A stretch of 64,000 nt of DNA from Bifidobacterium sp. ESL0763 (GCF_029433395.1 NZ_JAQTHW010000002.1:558001-622000), one strand, 5' to 3'; counted from the first letter of the stretch, positions 29,653 to 39,549 are shown. Translations and numbers: made by a program. The notes: generated from the letters alone by a model not told the origin.

Positions 29653-31197
29653 ATGACAGACAAAAAACCCATCGTCGTGATGAAGGGCATCACGATCGAA
29701 TTCCCGGGTGTCAAGGCTCTGGACAATGTTGACCTTAGTCTTTATCCAGGTGAGGTGCACGCCTTGATGGGCGAGAACGGCGCCGGCAAATCGACCATGA
29801 TCAAGGCGCTCACGGGCGTCTACAAGATCAACGCCGGCTCCATCACCGTGGAAGGCAAGCCACAACTGTTCAAGGGCACGCTCGACGCCCAGAACGCCGG
29901 GATCGCGACCGTATACCAGGAAGTGAACCTCTGCACCAACCTGAGCATCGGCGAGAACGTGATGCTCGGCCACGAGGTGCGCGACAAGATCGGCATGATC
30001 AACTGGAAGAAGACGCACGCCAAGGCCGCCGGCTTCCTCGCCGAGATGGGGCTTGGCAGCCTCGACACGCACGCGCCGCTGAGCTCGATCTCCATCGCCA
30101 TGCAGCAGCTCGTCGCCATCGCCAGGTCGATGGTCATCGACGCCAAGGTGCTGATCCTCGACGAGCCGACCTCCTCGCTGGACGCCAACGAGGTGGAGGA
30201 GCTCTTCGCCATCATCCGCAAGGTGCGCGATTCCGGCGTGGCCATCCTCTTCGTCTCCCACTTCCTCGACCAGGTCTACCAGATCAGCGACAAGATGACC
30301 GTGCTGAGAAACGGCAAATTCATCAAGGAAGTCGTCACCAAGGACACGCCGCGCGACGAGCTCATCGGCATGATGATCGGCAAGAGCGCCGAGGAGCTGA
30401 GCCAGATCGGCACCAAGAAGACCCGCCGCGAGCCCGAGCCCGGCGAGAAGCCGATCGCCTCGGTCCACGACTTCGGCAAGAAGGGGAGCATCAACCCCGT
30501 CGACATGGACATCTACAAGGGCCAGATCGTCGGCTTCGCCGGCCTGCTGGGCTCCGGACGCACCGAGCTGGCGCGCCTGTTCTTCGGCGCCGACAAGGCC
30601 GACTCCGGCAGCTTCACCTTCAACGGCCACAAGCTCACCGTCGCCGACCCGTCCACGGCCCTGCGCAACAAGATCGCGTACTCCACCGAGAACCGACGCG
30701 ACGAGGGCATCATCGGCGACCTCACGGTGCGTGAGAACATCCTCATCGCCCTGCAGGCCACCCGTGGCATGTTCAGGCCGATCCCGAAGAAGGAGGCGGA
30801 CGAGGTCGTCGACAAGTACATCAAGGAGCTCAACGTGCGCCCCGCCGACCCGAACAGGCTCATCAAGAACCTCTCCGGCGGCAACCAGCAGAAGGTGCTG
30901 ATCGCCCGCTGGCTGGCCACCAACCCCGAGCTGCTGATCCTCGACGAGCCCACCCGCGGTATCGACATCGGCGCCAAGGCCGAGATCCAGCAGGTCGTCA
31001 TCGACCTGGCCGGCCAGGGCATCGGCGTCATCTTCATCTCCTCGGAGCTCGACGAGGTCGTCCGTCTTTCCGACGACATCGAGGTCCTCAAGGACCGCCA
31101 CAAGATCAAGGAGATCGAGAACGACGACACCGTCTCGCAGGAGACCATCGTCCAGACGATCGCCAACACAAACGTCAATAGCGGAAAGGAGGAATGA
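29653..31197 (+). CDS. fruK: Fructose ABC transporter, double ATPase
   Basis: A sugar-importer ATPase of 514 residues with two nucleotide-binding domains (RbsA/MglA type). The first has Walker A GENGAGKST (from residue 40) and Walker B LILDEPTSSLD; its signature is degenerate (LSSISIAMQQ). The second has the altered Walker A GLLGSGRTEL normal for this family, the signature LSGGNQQK and Walker B LILDEPTRGID. It powers uptake through FruF and FruG. Its stop overlaps the fruF start region (AATGATGG). Confidence 0.95.
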   Translation: MTDKKPIVVMKGITIEFPGVKALDNVDLSLYPGEVHALMGENGAGKSTMIKALTGVYKINAGSITVEGKPQLFKGTLDAQNAGIATVYQEVNLCTNLSIGENVMLGHEVRDKIGMINWKKTHAKAAGFLAEMGLGSLDTHAPLSSISIAMQQLVAIARSMVIDAKVLILDEPTSSLDANEVEELFAIIRKVRDSGVAILFVSHFLDQVYQISDKMTVLRNGKFIKEVVTKDTPRDELIGMMIGKSAEELSQIGTKKTRREPEPGEKPIASVHDFGKKGSINPVDMDIYKGQIVGFAGLLGSGRTELARLFFGADKADSGSFTFNGHKLTVADPSTALRNKIAYSTENRRDEGIIGDLTVRENILIALQATRGMFRPIPKKEADEVVDKYIKELNVRPADPNRLIKNLSGGNQQKVLIARWLATNPELLILDEPTRGIDIGAKAEIQQVVIDLAGQGIGVIFISSELDEVVRLSDDIEVLKDRHKIKEIENDDTVSQETIVQTIANTNVNSGKEE

Positions 31198-32273
31198 TGG
31201 CCGAAGAGAAGAAGAACGCGGAGGAGAAGACCTCGTCGTTCAAGAAGCTGCTGTCCTCGAACCTGACATGGTCCGTGGTCGCCTTCATCGTCCTGATCAT
31301 CATCTGCACGATTTTCGACCATGGGTTCCTTTCGCTGAAATGGAACACCAACACCGGCGGCCTCGCGGGCCCCCTGATCACCATGATCCAGGAATCCGCG
31401 CGTTACCTCATGATCGCCACCGGCATGACGCTGGTCATCTCCACCGCCGGCATCGACCTCTCCGTCGGCTCGACGATGGCCGTGGCGGGCGCCGTGGCCA
31501 TGCAGATGCTCATCGGCGGCAGCAACGTGTGGGTCGCCATCCTGTGCGCCCTGCTCGTCGGCCTGCTCATCGGCTGCGTCAACGGCGCGCTGGTCTCCAT
31601 CCTCGGCCTGCAGCCCTTCATCACCACGCTGATCATGATGCTCGCCGGGCGAGGCCTGGCGAAGGTCATCACCTCCGGGCAGAACGCGGACGCCAGTTCC
31701 ATCGCCGGCATCGCGCCCCTGCGCTGGATGGCCAACGGCTTCATCGTCGGCATCCCCGCCAACTTCATCATCGCCATCATCATCGTCGCGATTGTCGGAC
31801 TGCTCGCCCGCAAGACCGCGATGGGCATGATGATCGAGTCCGTGGGCATCAACCCCGAGGCCAGCCGCATGACCGGCATCAAGCCCCGCAGGATCCTGTT
31901 CATGGTCTACGCGATCTCCGGCCTGCTGGCCGCGGTCGCCGGCTTGTTCGCCACCGCATCCGTGATGCGCGTCGACGTGGTCAAGACCGGCCAGGACCTG
32001 GAGATGTACGCGATCCTCGCGGTCGTCATCGGCGGCACCTCGCTGCTGGGCGGCAAGTTCTCGCTGCTGGGTTCGGCGTTCGGCGCGATCATCATCGCGA
32101 TGATCCGCAAGACCATCATCACGCTCGGCGTCGATGCCGCCGCGACCCCCGCGTTCTTCGCGGTCGTGGTCATCATCGTCTGCGTGATGCAGGCTCCGAA
32201 GGTCCATAACCTCAGCGCGGAGATGAAACGCAAGAGGGCGTTGAAGGCACAGTCAAAGGCGGTGGCGGCATGA
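31197..32273 (+). CDS. fruF: Fructose ABC transporter, permease 1
   Basis: A membrane permease of 358 residues of the BPD_transp_2 family with about nine hydrophobic segments and the conserved GIDLSVGSTMAVAG motif. Two adjacent ATGs (31194 and 31197) are possible; AAGGAGG ends one base before the first, so the second is better spaced. It pairs with FruG to form the channel. A short, charged, Lys/Glu-rich cytoplasmic lead of about 20 residues precedes the first membrane segment. The stop overlaps the fruG ATG by 4 bases. Confidence 0.93.
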   Translation: MAEEKKNAEEKTSSFKKLLSSNLTWSVVAFIVLIIICTIFDHGFLSLKWNTNTGGLAGPLITMIQESARYLMIATGMTLVISTAGIDLSVGSTMAVAGAVAMQMLIGGSNVWVAILCALLVGLLIGCVNGALVSILGLQPFITTLIMMLAGRGLAKVITSGQNADASSIAGIAPLRWMANGFIVGIPANFIIAIIIVAIVGLLARKTAMGMMIESVGINPEASRMTGIKPRRILFMVYAISGLLAAVAGLFATASVMRVDVVKTGQDLEMYAILAVVIGGTSLLGGKFSLLGSAFGAIIIAMIRKTIITLGVDAAATPAFFAVVVIIVCVMQAPKVHNLSAEMKRKRALKAQSKAVAA

Positions 32274-33304
32274 GTGGCGCAACGGCAAAAGCAAAGACAA
32301 CGGTTCGCAAGTCCGGCGCGGGCAAGTCGCGCCATCTCGATCCGCAGATGATCCCGACCATCGCGGCCGTCGTCATCTTCATCCTCATGCTGATCATGGG
32401 CCAGGTGCTCTTCGGCACCTACATCAGGCTTGGATTCATCTCCTCGCTGTTCATCGACCATGCCTACCTGATCATCCTCGCGGTCGCGATGACCCTGCCG
32501 GTGCTCACCGGCGGCATCGACCTGAGCGTCGGCGCCATCGTCTCCATCACCTCGGTGGTGGGCGTGAAGATGACCATCGCGGGCACCCCCTCGTGGATCG
32601 CCATGATCGCCATGATCGTCATCGGCATGTTCTTCGGCCTGCTGGCCGGCACGCTGATCGAGGAATTCAACATGCAGCCCTTCATCGCCACGCTGTCGAC
32701 GATGTTCCTGGCCCGTGGCATCTCCTCGATCATCTCGACCGACTCGCTGCCCCTGCCGCAGGACAACAACTTCGACTGGGTGGCCGATCCGATCAAGATC
32801 ATCGACAACCCCAAGATCGCCAATGACCTGACCTTCAACATGGGCGTGGTCATCGCCATCGTCGTGGTCGTCTTCGGCTACATCCTGCTGCACAAGACCC
32901 GCACGGGCCGCACGATCTACGCCATCGGCGGTTCCCGCCCCTCGGCGGAGCTCATGGGCCTGCCGGTCAAGCGCACCAACTACATCATCTACCTCACCTC
33001 CGGGACCCTGGCGGCCATCGCCTCCATCGTCTACACGGCGAACATCGGCTCGGCGAAGAACACGACCGGTGTGGGCTGGGAGCTCGACGCGGTTGCCTCC
33101 GTGGTCATCGGCGGCACCATCGTCACCGGCGGCTTCGGCTACGTGCTCGGCTCCGTCATCGGCGCCCTGGTGCGTTCCACGATCGACCCGCTGACCTCCG
33201 ACTTCGGCGTGCCGGCGGAGTGGACGACCATCGTGGTCGGCCTGATGATCCTGGTGTTCGTGGTGCTGCAGCGCGCGGTCACCGCATTCAACAAGAAGGA
33301 ATGA
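32270..33304 (+). CDS. fruG: Fructose ABC transporter, permease 2
   Basis: The second permease, 344 residues, of the same family, with GGIDLSVGAIVSI and a similar set of hydrophobic segments after a basic lead (AKTTVRKSGAGKSRHLD). The start overlaps the fruF stop. It is the last gene of the operon; two hairpins follow, the first beginning at its stop codon. Confidence 0.93.
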   Translation: MSGATAKAKTTVRKSGAGKSRHLDPQMIPTIAAVVIFILMLIMGQVLFGTYIRLGFISSLFIDHAYLIILAVAMTLPVLTGGIDLSVGAIVSITSVVGVKMTIAGTPSWIAMIAMIVIGMFFGLLAGTLIEEFNMQPFIATLSTMFLARGISSIISTDSLPLPQDNNFDWVADPIKIIDNPKIANDLTFNMGVVIAIVVVVFGYILLHKTRTGRTIYAIGGSRPSAELMGLPVKRTNYIIYLTSGTLAAIASIVYTANIGSAKNTTGVGWELDAVASVVIGGTIVTGGFGYVLGSVIGALVRSTIDPLTSDFGVPAEWTTIVVGLMILVFVVLQRAVTAFNKKE

Positions 33305-33336
33305 CCGGCCTGACCACCTGTGGTCGGCGACCGGTC
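33304..33336 (+). terminator. Hairpin at the end of fruG
   Basis: ACCGG and CCGGT enclose an inner GACCA/TGGTC hairpin, beginning at the fruG stop codon. There is no T-run. Confidence 0.4.
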
Positions 33337-33403
33337 GCCAATCCAAGGCCATGTGTGCTCGGCGCCTGAGGGCGCGGGGCACCGGCCCTGGAGAGCAAGC
33401 GAA

Positions 33404-33436
33404 GGGACATGCCCGGTTTCCGGGTGTGCCCCTTCT
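33404..33436 (+). terminator. Likely terminator of the fru operon
   Basis: A 13-position stem from GGGACATGCCCGG (one mismatch, two wobbles) with loop TTT is followed by a weak TTCTGCGTTT. The rest of 33305-33617 holds only the promoter of the next gene (TAGAAT at 33533). Confidence 0.55.
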
Positions 33437-33617
33437 GCGTTTCCGGCTAGTCACAGGCGGCGGCCTCCGGGCGATACGCGTCATTCCTTGGCATTCCCGG
33501 ACGCGGATCCGGCGTCCGCCAACGGCACGGCCTAGAATGGATGCAGAACGATTCATCAGCCGTTCCCTCGTCGCGACGCGGCGGCGCGGGACGGCACCAA
33601 AGGAAAGGTCGGCAGCG

Positions 33618-34610
33618 ATGAGCGCACAACACGGCAATGACGAAAGACTGATCGTCAACTGCATTCCGGTGGACGAGGCGGACCGGCGGCGGTTCGTCGA
33701 GGCTGCGGACGGCGTCGACATCCGCTTCTGCGGCAGCCTCGAGCACTACGGCGACATGAAGGTCAAGGCCCAGATCCCCGAGGACCTGCGCGCCCGGGCG
33801 ACCGCCGTGCTCGGCAACTTCGACCCCGTGCTGGCGCCGCAGTTCGCCAAACTGGAATGGCTGCAGACCTGGAGCGCCGGCGTCGACGCCTACATCGCCC
33901 CGGGCGTACTGCCCGAAGGCGTGCGCATCACCAGCGCCACCGGTGCCTACGGCCAGTCGGTCGGCGAGCACATGATCGCGATGATGTGGGCGCTGATGAA
34001 GAACTTCACGCTCTACGCGCGTGACCAGGCGGCGCACCGCTGGAAGGACGAGGGCACCGTGCTCACGCCCGCCGGCGCGACCGCGCTGGTCGTCGGCACC
34101 GGCGACATCGGCTCGCATTTCGCCGCCCTCGCCAAGGGCGCCGGCATGCGCACGGTCGGTGTGCGCCGCAGCGCCAGCAAGCCCGTGGACGGCATCGACG
34201 AGATGCATGGCTTCGACGAGCTGGACGCGCTGCTGCCGCAGGCCGACGTGGTGGCGCTCTCGCTGCCGAGGGCCGCCGACACCCACCACCTGCTCGACGC
34301 GCGCCGGCTCGCCCTGCTCAAGGCCAGCGCCATCGTCATCAACGGCGGACGCGGCGACGCGGTCGACGATGACGCCCTGGCCGACGTCTTGGCGCACGGC
34401 GCGATCCGCGGCGCCGGCCTCGACGTCTTCGAGACGGAGCCGCTGCCGGAGGACCATCCGCTCTGGTGCCAGCCTCGCTGCCTGATCACCCCGCACGTCG
34501 CCGGCGGCAGCCACCTGGCCAGCAACGACGCGCGCATCATCGACATCGCCGTGGCCAACGTGAGCCGCTACGTCCACGGCGAGCCCCTGCGCGACCAGGC
34601 CCACCGCTGA
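33618..34610 (+). CDS. D-isomer-specific 2-hydroxyacid dehydrogenase
   Basis: An NAD(P)-dependent dehydrogenase of 330 residues. The nucleotide-binding GxGxxG is in VVGTGDIGSHFA, the substrate-binding Arg in INGGRGDAVD, the catalytic Glu in DVFETEPLPEDHPLW and the catalytic His in TPHVAGGS. It reduces a 2-keto acid or oxidises a D-2-hydroxy acid in the cytoplasm; the particular substrate cannot be read from the sequence. The ATG at 33618 follows AGGAAAGG. The open frame runs further upstream but without a ribosome site. It is a single gene followed by two strong hairpins. Confidence 0.9.
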   Translation: MSAQHGNDERLIVNCIPVDEADRRRFVEAADGVDIRFCGSLEHYGDMKVKAQIPEDLRARATAVLGNFDPVLAPQFAKLEWLQTWSAGVDAYIAPGVLPEGVRITSATGAYGQSVGEHMIAMMWALMKNFTLYARDQAAHRWKDEGTVLTPAGATALVVGTGDIGSHFAALAKGAGMRTVGVRRSASKPVDGIDEMHGFDELDALLPQADVVALSLPRAADTHHLLDARRLALLKASAIVINGGRGDAVDDDALADVLAHGAIRGAGLDVFETEPLPEDHPLWCQPRCLITPHVAGGSHLASNDARIIDIAVANVSRYVHGEPLRDQAHR

Positions 34611-34665
34611 GCTCCTGTGGCACTGGATTCCCAAGCCCCCAGGCTCGGGGACGCCCATTGATGCG

Positions 34666-34699
34666 AATCCGTCCGGTTCCCTTTCGCGCCGGACGGATT
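34666..34699. terminator. Hairpin after the 2-hydroxyacid dehydrogenase gene
   Basis: A perfect 11-bp stem AATCCGTCCGG/CCGGACGGATT has a 12-base loop. Only TTT follows. Confidence 0.6.
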
Positions 34700-34742
34700 T
34701 CCGTATCTCCTAGCCCACTGGCGTCTGCCCGGACAATATGGG

Positions 34743-34782
34743 AAACCCCAACGCTCGGTATGCCGATGCGTTGGGGTTTTGG
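34743..34782. terminator. Bidirectional terminator between converging genes
   Basis: AAACCCCAACGC pairs with GCGTTGGGGTTT, continued by TCGG/CCGA inside, with a T-run on the + strand and an A-run before it. Confidence 0.88.
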
Positions 34783-34848
34783 ATTTCCACACGACGATGA
34801 ACCGATTGGTTCGCCCCATCGCCGTGCCAGGAAGTGGGGAGCCGGGGC

Positions 34849-36198
34849 TCAGCGGCCGTAGGCCTCGTCGAGCTGGGCCTCCATGTCCTCGAAGCGGTCG
34901 ACTGACGGCCTCCACACCGGGTGACCGGCGGCGACCACGAGCAGCGGACGCTCCAGGGTGCGCAGGTCGTCGACGGGGTTCTCGTCGAGCACGAGCAGGT
35001 CGGCGGACTTGCCGACCTCGATCGAACCGGTGATGCTGTCGACGCCGATGACCTTGGCGGTCACCTGGGTGCCGGCGTGGAAGGCCTGCGCGGGCGAGAA
35101 GCCGGCGAAGCGGTTGAGCAGCTGCATCTCGCGCCAGGTGCCGTACTGCGGCACGAAGGGCATGGCGCTGTCGGTGCCCACGCCCACCAGGATGCCCGCC
35201 TCGTGCGCCTGCCTGGCGCCGGTGATCATGCCCTCGACCACCGGCCCGGAGTTCTGCATCTGCACGTCGGTCATGTTGAGCGCCTGCTGGGAGAGCAGCT
35301 TCATGGGCAGCCCGGCCGAAAGCGTGGGTTCCAGTGCGCTGTAGCCGCGCAGCGAGTTCGGGTTGTTGAGGAAGAGCTCGGTCAGCTCGTCATCCAGGGC
35401 GCAGCCGTGCTCGATGGTGTCGACGCCGGCCTTCAGCGCGCGCAGCACGCCCTCGTGGCTCTGGGCGTGGGCGGCGACGATGATGTCGTTGGCGTGCGCG
35501 GTCTCGCAGATCGCGCGCATCTGCTCGGTCGTCATCTGCGGGGCGCCGGCCTCGCCGGGCACCTGGGAGTCGGTGACCCCGCCGGTGGCCGCGATCTTCA
35601 GTGCCCGGGCGCCATGGTCGATGTTCGTCTCGGCGGTGGCCCTCGCTTCCTCGGGGGTGCTGCTCTCCAGGGCGATCAGCGGGGCGCCGTGCCCGTCGGG
35701 GATCGCCAGCAGCGGCCCGGAGGGAAGGATACGCGGGCCGACGACGCGTCCGCTCTCGATCTGGCGGCTCAGCGTGACCAGCTCATAGCCCACGTCGCCC
35801 ACGGAACGCACCGTGGTGACGCCCGAATTGAGCAGGGTCATGATGTTGGATTTGCTCGTGGCGTACATGAACGCCCTGCCGGCCGGGTTGTGCAGCAGCT
35901 TGGCGAGCTTGCGCTGGCCTTCCGGCGTGCTGCCCTTCGGGTCGAGCGGGCGGCCCTTGGAGAAGGTGTGGACGTGGCCGTTGACCATGCCGGGGGAGAC
36001 CACCTTGCCGGTGGCGTCGAGGCGGTGGTAGCCCGGAGGCACGATGGTGGAGGAGGAGGGGCCGATCTTGCTGATCCTGCCCAGTCCGTCGACCACGACG
36101 GTGGTGTCGGCAAGCGTGCGGCCGTCCTCGTCACCGGTGGCGACGGTGGCGTGCTCCAGGGCGAACGGCTCGATGATGGTGCTACGTGGTGAATGCAT
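34849..36198 (-). CDS. Amidohydrolase family protein, paralogue 2
   Basis: A hydrolase of 449 residues very close to the product of 21082-22428, with the same landmarks: VNGHVHTFS (HxH), ALKIAATGG (Lys), VAAHAQS, TIEHGC and VGVGTDS, and the C-terminal GSIEVGKSADLLVLDENP. The catalytic set is complete, so both copies should be active, perhaps on different substrates. The ATG at 36198 follows AGGGAG; a TTG two codons earlier is in frame. The two paralogues lie about 12.4 kb apart on the same strand, so this is a dispersed duplication rather than a tandem one. Confidence 0.88.
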   Translation of the reverse strand: MHSPRSTIIEPFALEHATVATGDEDGRTLADTTVVVDGLGRISKIGPSSSTIVPPGYHRLDATGKVVSPGMVNGHVHTFSKGRPLDPKGSTPEGQRKLAKLLHNPAGRAFMYATSKSNIMTLLNSGVTTVRSVGDVGYELVTLSRQIESGRVVGPRILPSGPLLAIPDGHGAPLIALESSTPEEARATAETNIDHGARALKIAATGGVTDSQVPGEAGAPQMTTEQMRAICETAHANDIIVAAHAQSHEGVLRALKAGVDTIEHGCALDDELTELFLNNPNSLRGYSALEPTLSAGLPMKLLSQQALNMTDVQMQNSGPVVEGMITGARQAHEAGILVGVGTDSAMPFVPQYGTWREMQLLNRFAGFSPAQAFHAGTQVTAKVIGVDSITGSIEVGKSADLLVLDENPVDDLRTLERPLLVVAAGHPVWRPSVDRFEDMEAQLDEAYGR

Positions 36199-36295
36199 GT
36201 CCAACTCCCTTGATGGTGGAATGATACGGGAACCCGATGTGCCTCCACTCTACCAGCATGGCGAATGGCCCGGGCGGGTATGGCGGAGGTTGCGC

Positions 36296-38890
36296 TCAGA
36301 GGCGGGGAAGGGCCGGGATGGCCTTCATCGTCAGCAGGACGGCCAGGTAGATGGCGCACAGCGCGATGAAGACGAGGTCGCGGCGGGCCACATGCATGGC
36401 GTGCCAGTGGGTGCGGTGGATGCCCTCCTCGTAGCAGCGGGCGTCGAGGGCCAGCGAGAGGTTGTCGGAATGGCGCAGCGCGCCGGCGAAGATGGGCACC
36501 ACGATGGCGGCCAGCGCGTGGATGCGCCGGGCGGGCGTGCCGGTCTCGATGCTGCCGCCCCTGGCGGACTGGGCGTCGACCACGTCGCGCGCCTCGCCGG
36601 CCAGCGTGGGCAGGAAGCGCAGCGCCAGGCTCATCACCAGGGCCAGCTCCTGGGTGTGCAGGCCGAGCCGGCGCAGCGGCGAGAGTAGGGAGCCGAAGCC
36701 GTCGGTCAGCGCCGTCGGCGTGGTGGTCTGCAACAGGATGATGCCCAGGACGATGACCAGTCCGAAACGGCCGGTGTAGAGGATGGCCGCCATCACGCCG
36801 TCGGTGGTGACCGGCAGGCCTGCGATGGTCAGCAGCGGCCTGCCGGAGCGCACGAAGAGCATGTTGACCACGCCCATCACCAGCAGCAGGGCGACGAAGC
36901 CACGCAGCGAATGCCAGAGGTTGCGCGGGCTCAGGCGCGCCGCGGCCGCCATGGCGACCACCATCGCCAGCGTGAGCAGCAGCTGGGGGACGGAGCCGAC
37001 CATGAACGAGGTGAACATGAGCACCAGGAACACCACGAGCTTCACACGCGGGTCGAGCCGCTGCACCAGCGGCTGGCGGTGATGGGATGTCTTGGCGCCC
37101 GGGCCTGAAGGTCGAGCCTGGCGTTCCTCGGCGTCCTTACACTTCGTTCGTTTGCCGCCGTGTGGCGAGGACGGGGATGAAGAGGGGATGGCGGTGGCCG
37201 GCTGCGGGGATGCGTCGCCGTGACCGTGCGCGGCCGCCGCGTCGCCGTCGAGCGTGATGACGCGGTCGGCCAGCTGACGGGCCTGGCGCAGCGAATGCGT
37301 GACCATGACGATGGTGACGCCCTGGGCGTTGAGCGTGCGCACCAGCGCGTAGATGCGCTCGCTGGCCGCGGCGTCGAGCCCGGCGGTCGGCTCGTCGAGG
37401 ATGAGGATGCTCGGGTCGCAGGCGATCGTGCCGGCGATGGCCGCCAGCCGCTGCTGGCCGCCCGAAAGGGAGAAGGGGGAGCGGTCCGCCAGATCGGCGA
37501 TGCCCATGAGTTCCAGCGCGCGCTCGACGCGCTCGTCGACCTGCTGCTGTGTCAGCCCTTGGTTGCTCGGCCCGTAGGCGACGTCCTGGCGCACCGTCTC
37601 GGCGAAAAGCTGGCGTTCGGGCTGCTGCATCACCAGTCCCACGGCGCTTCGCAGGGCCTTCTTGCGCTGCTTGGCGTGCTTCTTGCCGCCGCCCAGATCG
37701 ATGCCGGCCACCTCGAGCCTGCCGGCGCCCGGCTTGCTCAGCGCGGTCATGAGCCGGGTCAGCGTCGATTTGCCGGTGCCGTTGCGGCCCATGATGGCCA
37801 CGACCTCGCCGCGCTCGATGCGCATGGAGAAGTCGTGCAGCGTGTCGGCGTCCGCCTTGGGGTAGCGGAAGGAGACGTGGTCGAAAAGCACCGCCGGGTC
37901 GTCGTCGGGACGCTCCGATGGCTTGCGGGACAAGGAAGGCGATGATGCCGATGGCGCCGTGTCGCCGTTTCCGGCGTTGATGATGACGCCGTCGGGCCTG
38001 AGCGTGCCGGTGTCGTTGGCGTTCGTGACCGCCAGCCGCAGTGCGGCCTGCGTGGCGCTCAGCTCGACGAGCCTGCCGCCCTCGACGCTCAGGATGCGGT
38101 CGGCCCGCGTGAGCTCCTCCGGCCGGTGGGTGACGTGCACGATGGTGACGCCCTGGCGTTGCAGGGCGTCGAGCACGCTGAGCACGTGGCGCTGCGACTG
38201 GGTGTCGAGCATCGCGGTGGGCTCGTCGAGCACGATCATGCGCGGACTCATCGCGAGTATGCCGGCGATGGCGATGCGCTGCTGCTGCCCGCCGCTCATG
38301 CGCGAGGGGTCGGCCTCCAGGTAGCCGCCCATGTCGACGGCGTTGAGCGAGGCGTCGACGCGCCTGGTGATGCGATCCGGAGTCAAAGCGAGGTTCTCGG
38401 GGCCGAACGCCACGTCGTCGCCGACCACAGTGGTGATGATCTGGTCGGTGGGATTCTGGAAGACCGCGCCGATGCCCTTGCGGGCCCTGCGGAACCGATC
38501 GCTGTGCGGGGTGCCGTCCTCGAAGACCGGCTCGCCCAGCAGGGTGACGCTGCCGCCGTCCGGGGCGGTGAGCCCGGCGATGAGGCGGGCCAGCGTCGAC
38601 TTGCCGCTGCCGTTGGGACCCACCAGGCAGATCCGTTCGCCCTCGCGGATATCGAGGTCGATGCCCTCGAGCACCCAGGTCTCACCGTGGTCATAGCTGA
38701 AACGGATATCGTTGAGGCTCACGGCCAGGCCGTTGCCGACCGGGCCGTCGCCGTGTTCGTCGCGATGGCCGTATCCGCCGTTTCCGGGGTCGCCGAAGGC
38801 GGCCGAAGCCTGCCCGCGGCCCTGTTCGAGGTCTGCGGGACGGGCGTCGGTCGCCTGTTCGCGCTCGGAGGTCATGTGTGTGGGGGACAT
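36296..38890 (-). CDS. Energy-coupling factor transporter, fused EcfA-EcfA'-EcfT
   Basis: A single chain of 864 residues that joins all three energising parts of an ECF vitamin importer. The first ATPase (about residues 45-300) has Walker A GPNGSGKST (from 91), signature MSGGQQQR and DEPTAMLD. The second (about 330-560) has Walker A GRNGTGKST (from 368), signature LSGGQQRL and DEPTAGLD. The membrane EcfT (CbiQ) domain runs from about 615 to the end. In most bacteria these are three genes. It lies 33 bases after ribU on the same strand, behind the FMN riboswitch, so riboflavin is the likely cargo. The start is unsure: ATG at 38890 has AAGG touching it, and ATG at 38875 is also possible. Confidence 0.9.
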   Translation of the reverse strand: MSPTHMTSEREQATDARPADLEQGRGQASAAFGDPGNGGYGHRDEHGDGPVGNGLAVSLNDIRFSYDHGETWVLEGIDLDIREGERICLVGPNGSGKSTLARLIAGLTAPDGGSVTLLGEPVFEDGTPHSDRFRRARKGIGAVFQNPTDQIITTVVGDDVAFGPENLALTPDRITRRVDASLNAVDMGGYLEADPSRMSGGQQQRIAIAGILAMSPRMIVLDEPTAMLDTQSQRHVLSVLDALQRQGVTIVHVTHRPEELTRADRILSVEGGRLVELSATQAALRLAVTNANDTGTLRPDGVIINAGNGDTAPSASSPSLSRKPSERPDDDPAVLFDHVSFRYPKADADTLHDFSMRIERGEVVAIMGRNGTGKSTLTRLMTALSKPGAGRLEVAGIDLGGGKKHAKQRKKALRSAVGLVMQQPERQLFAETVRQDVAYGPSNQGLTQQQVDERVERALELMGIADLADRSPFSLSGGQQRLAAIAGTIACDPSILILDEPTAGLDAAASERIYALVRTLNAQGVTIVMVTHSLRQARQLADRVITLDGDAAAAHGHGDASPQPATAIPSSSPSSPHGGKRTKCKDAEERQARPSGPGAKTSHHRQPLVQRLDPRVKLVVFLVLMFTSFMVGSVPQLLLTLAMVVAMAAAARLSPRNLWHSLRGFVALLLVMGVVNMLFVRSGRPLLTIAGLPVTTDGVMAAILYTGRFGLVIVLGIILLQTTTPTALTDGFGSLLSPLRRLGLHTQELALVMSLALRFLPTLAGEARDVVDAQSARGGSIETGTPARRIHALAAIVVPIFAGALRHSDNLSLALDARCYEEGIHRTHWHAMHVARRDLVFIALCAIYLAVLLTMKAIPALPRL

Positions 38891-38923
38891 CCTTGCCTGT
38901 GGTCTCTTGGTTCGGAGTCCGGT

Positions 38924-39538
38924 CTAGAGCGACCGGTTGAGCAGGTTCGAGATCGGCTTGTAGATGATGAAGGTGACCACGCCGTGGATCGCGAACTTGA
39001 TGAGGTTGAACGGCAGCAGGATCGGCACCACCATCGCCATCACCTGCGCGGTGGTCATATGCGCGTAGATCGGGGTGATCAGCAGGTTGCCGCCGATGGC
39101 CGCGACGAGGCCGAAGACCACGCCGACCAGGATGCCGGCCAGCGCGCCCATGCGGGTGCGGATGCGCTTGTAGACCAGGGCCGCCGGAACGCTCAGGAAC
39201 ACCGAGACCGCGATGGACATGATCGCGCCCCACGGGTTCATGAATAGGTGGGGGATCCAGCTCAGCACGCTGACGATGAAGGCGGCCATCGGCCCGAAGG
39301 CGAAGCCGGCGACCAGGCAGATGATGCCGGAGAGGTCGTATTTGAGCCACGGGGTGCCGGGCATGATGGGAAACTCGATGAAGGAGGCCGCCATCGCCAG
39401 CGCCACGAACAGGGCGTAGACGGCGATGCGCTGGGTAGACCAACGGCCCTTGTCGGCCACGCCGGTGGAATGCGAGGATTGCGTCTTGTCGCGTCTGCTG
39501 GGATCCGTTGGAATTTGGGTATGGGAGATATCGCTCAT
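38924..39538 (-). CDS. ribU: Riboflavin ECF transporter S component RibU
   Basis: A substrate-binding membrane protein of 204 residues with about six membrane segments. After a polar lead comes the ECF-S pattern IAVYALFVALAMAASFIEFP, then KYDLSGIICLVAGFAFGP, typical of the RibU group. An FMN riboswitch ends about 20 bases before its ATG (39538), which makes riboflavin the expected ligand. The energising subunits are encoded directly downstream in one fused gene. The open frame extends upstream of this ATG, but that part is the riboswitch itself. Confidence 0.92.
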   Translation of the reverse strand: MSDISHTQIPTDPSRRDKTQSSHSTGVADKGRWSTQRIAVYALFVALAMAASFIEFPIMPGTPWLKYDLSGIICLVAGFAFGPMAAFIVSVLSWIPHLFMNPWGAIMSIAVSVFLSVPAALVYKRIRTRMGALAGILVGVVFGLVAAIGGNLLITPIYAHMTTAQVMAMVVPILLPFNLIKFAIHGVVTFIIYKPISNLLNRSL

Positions 39539-39549
39539 GATGAGCCTCG

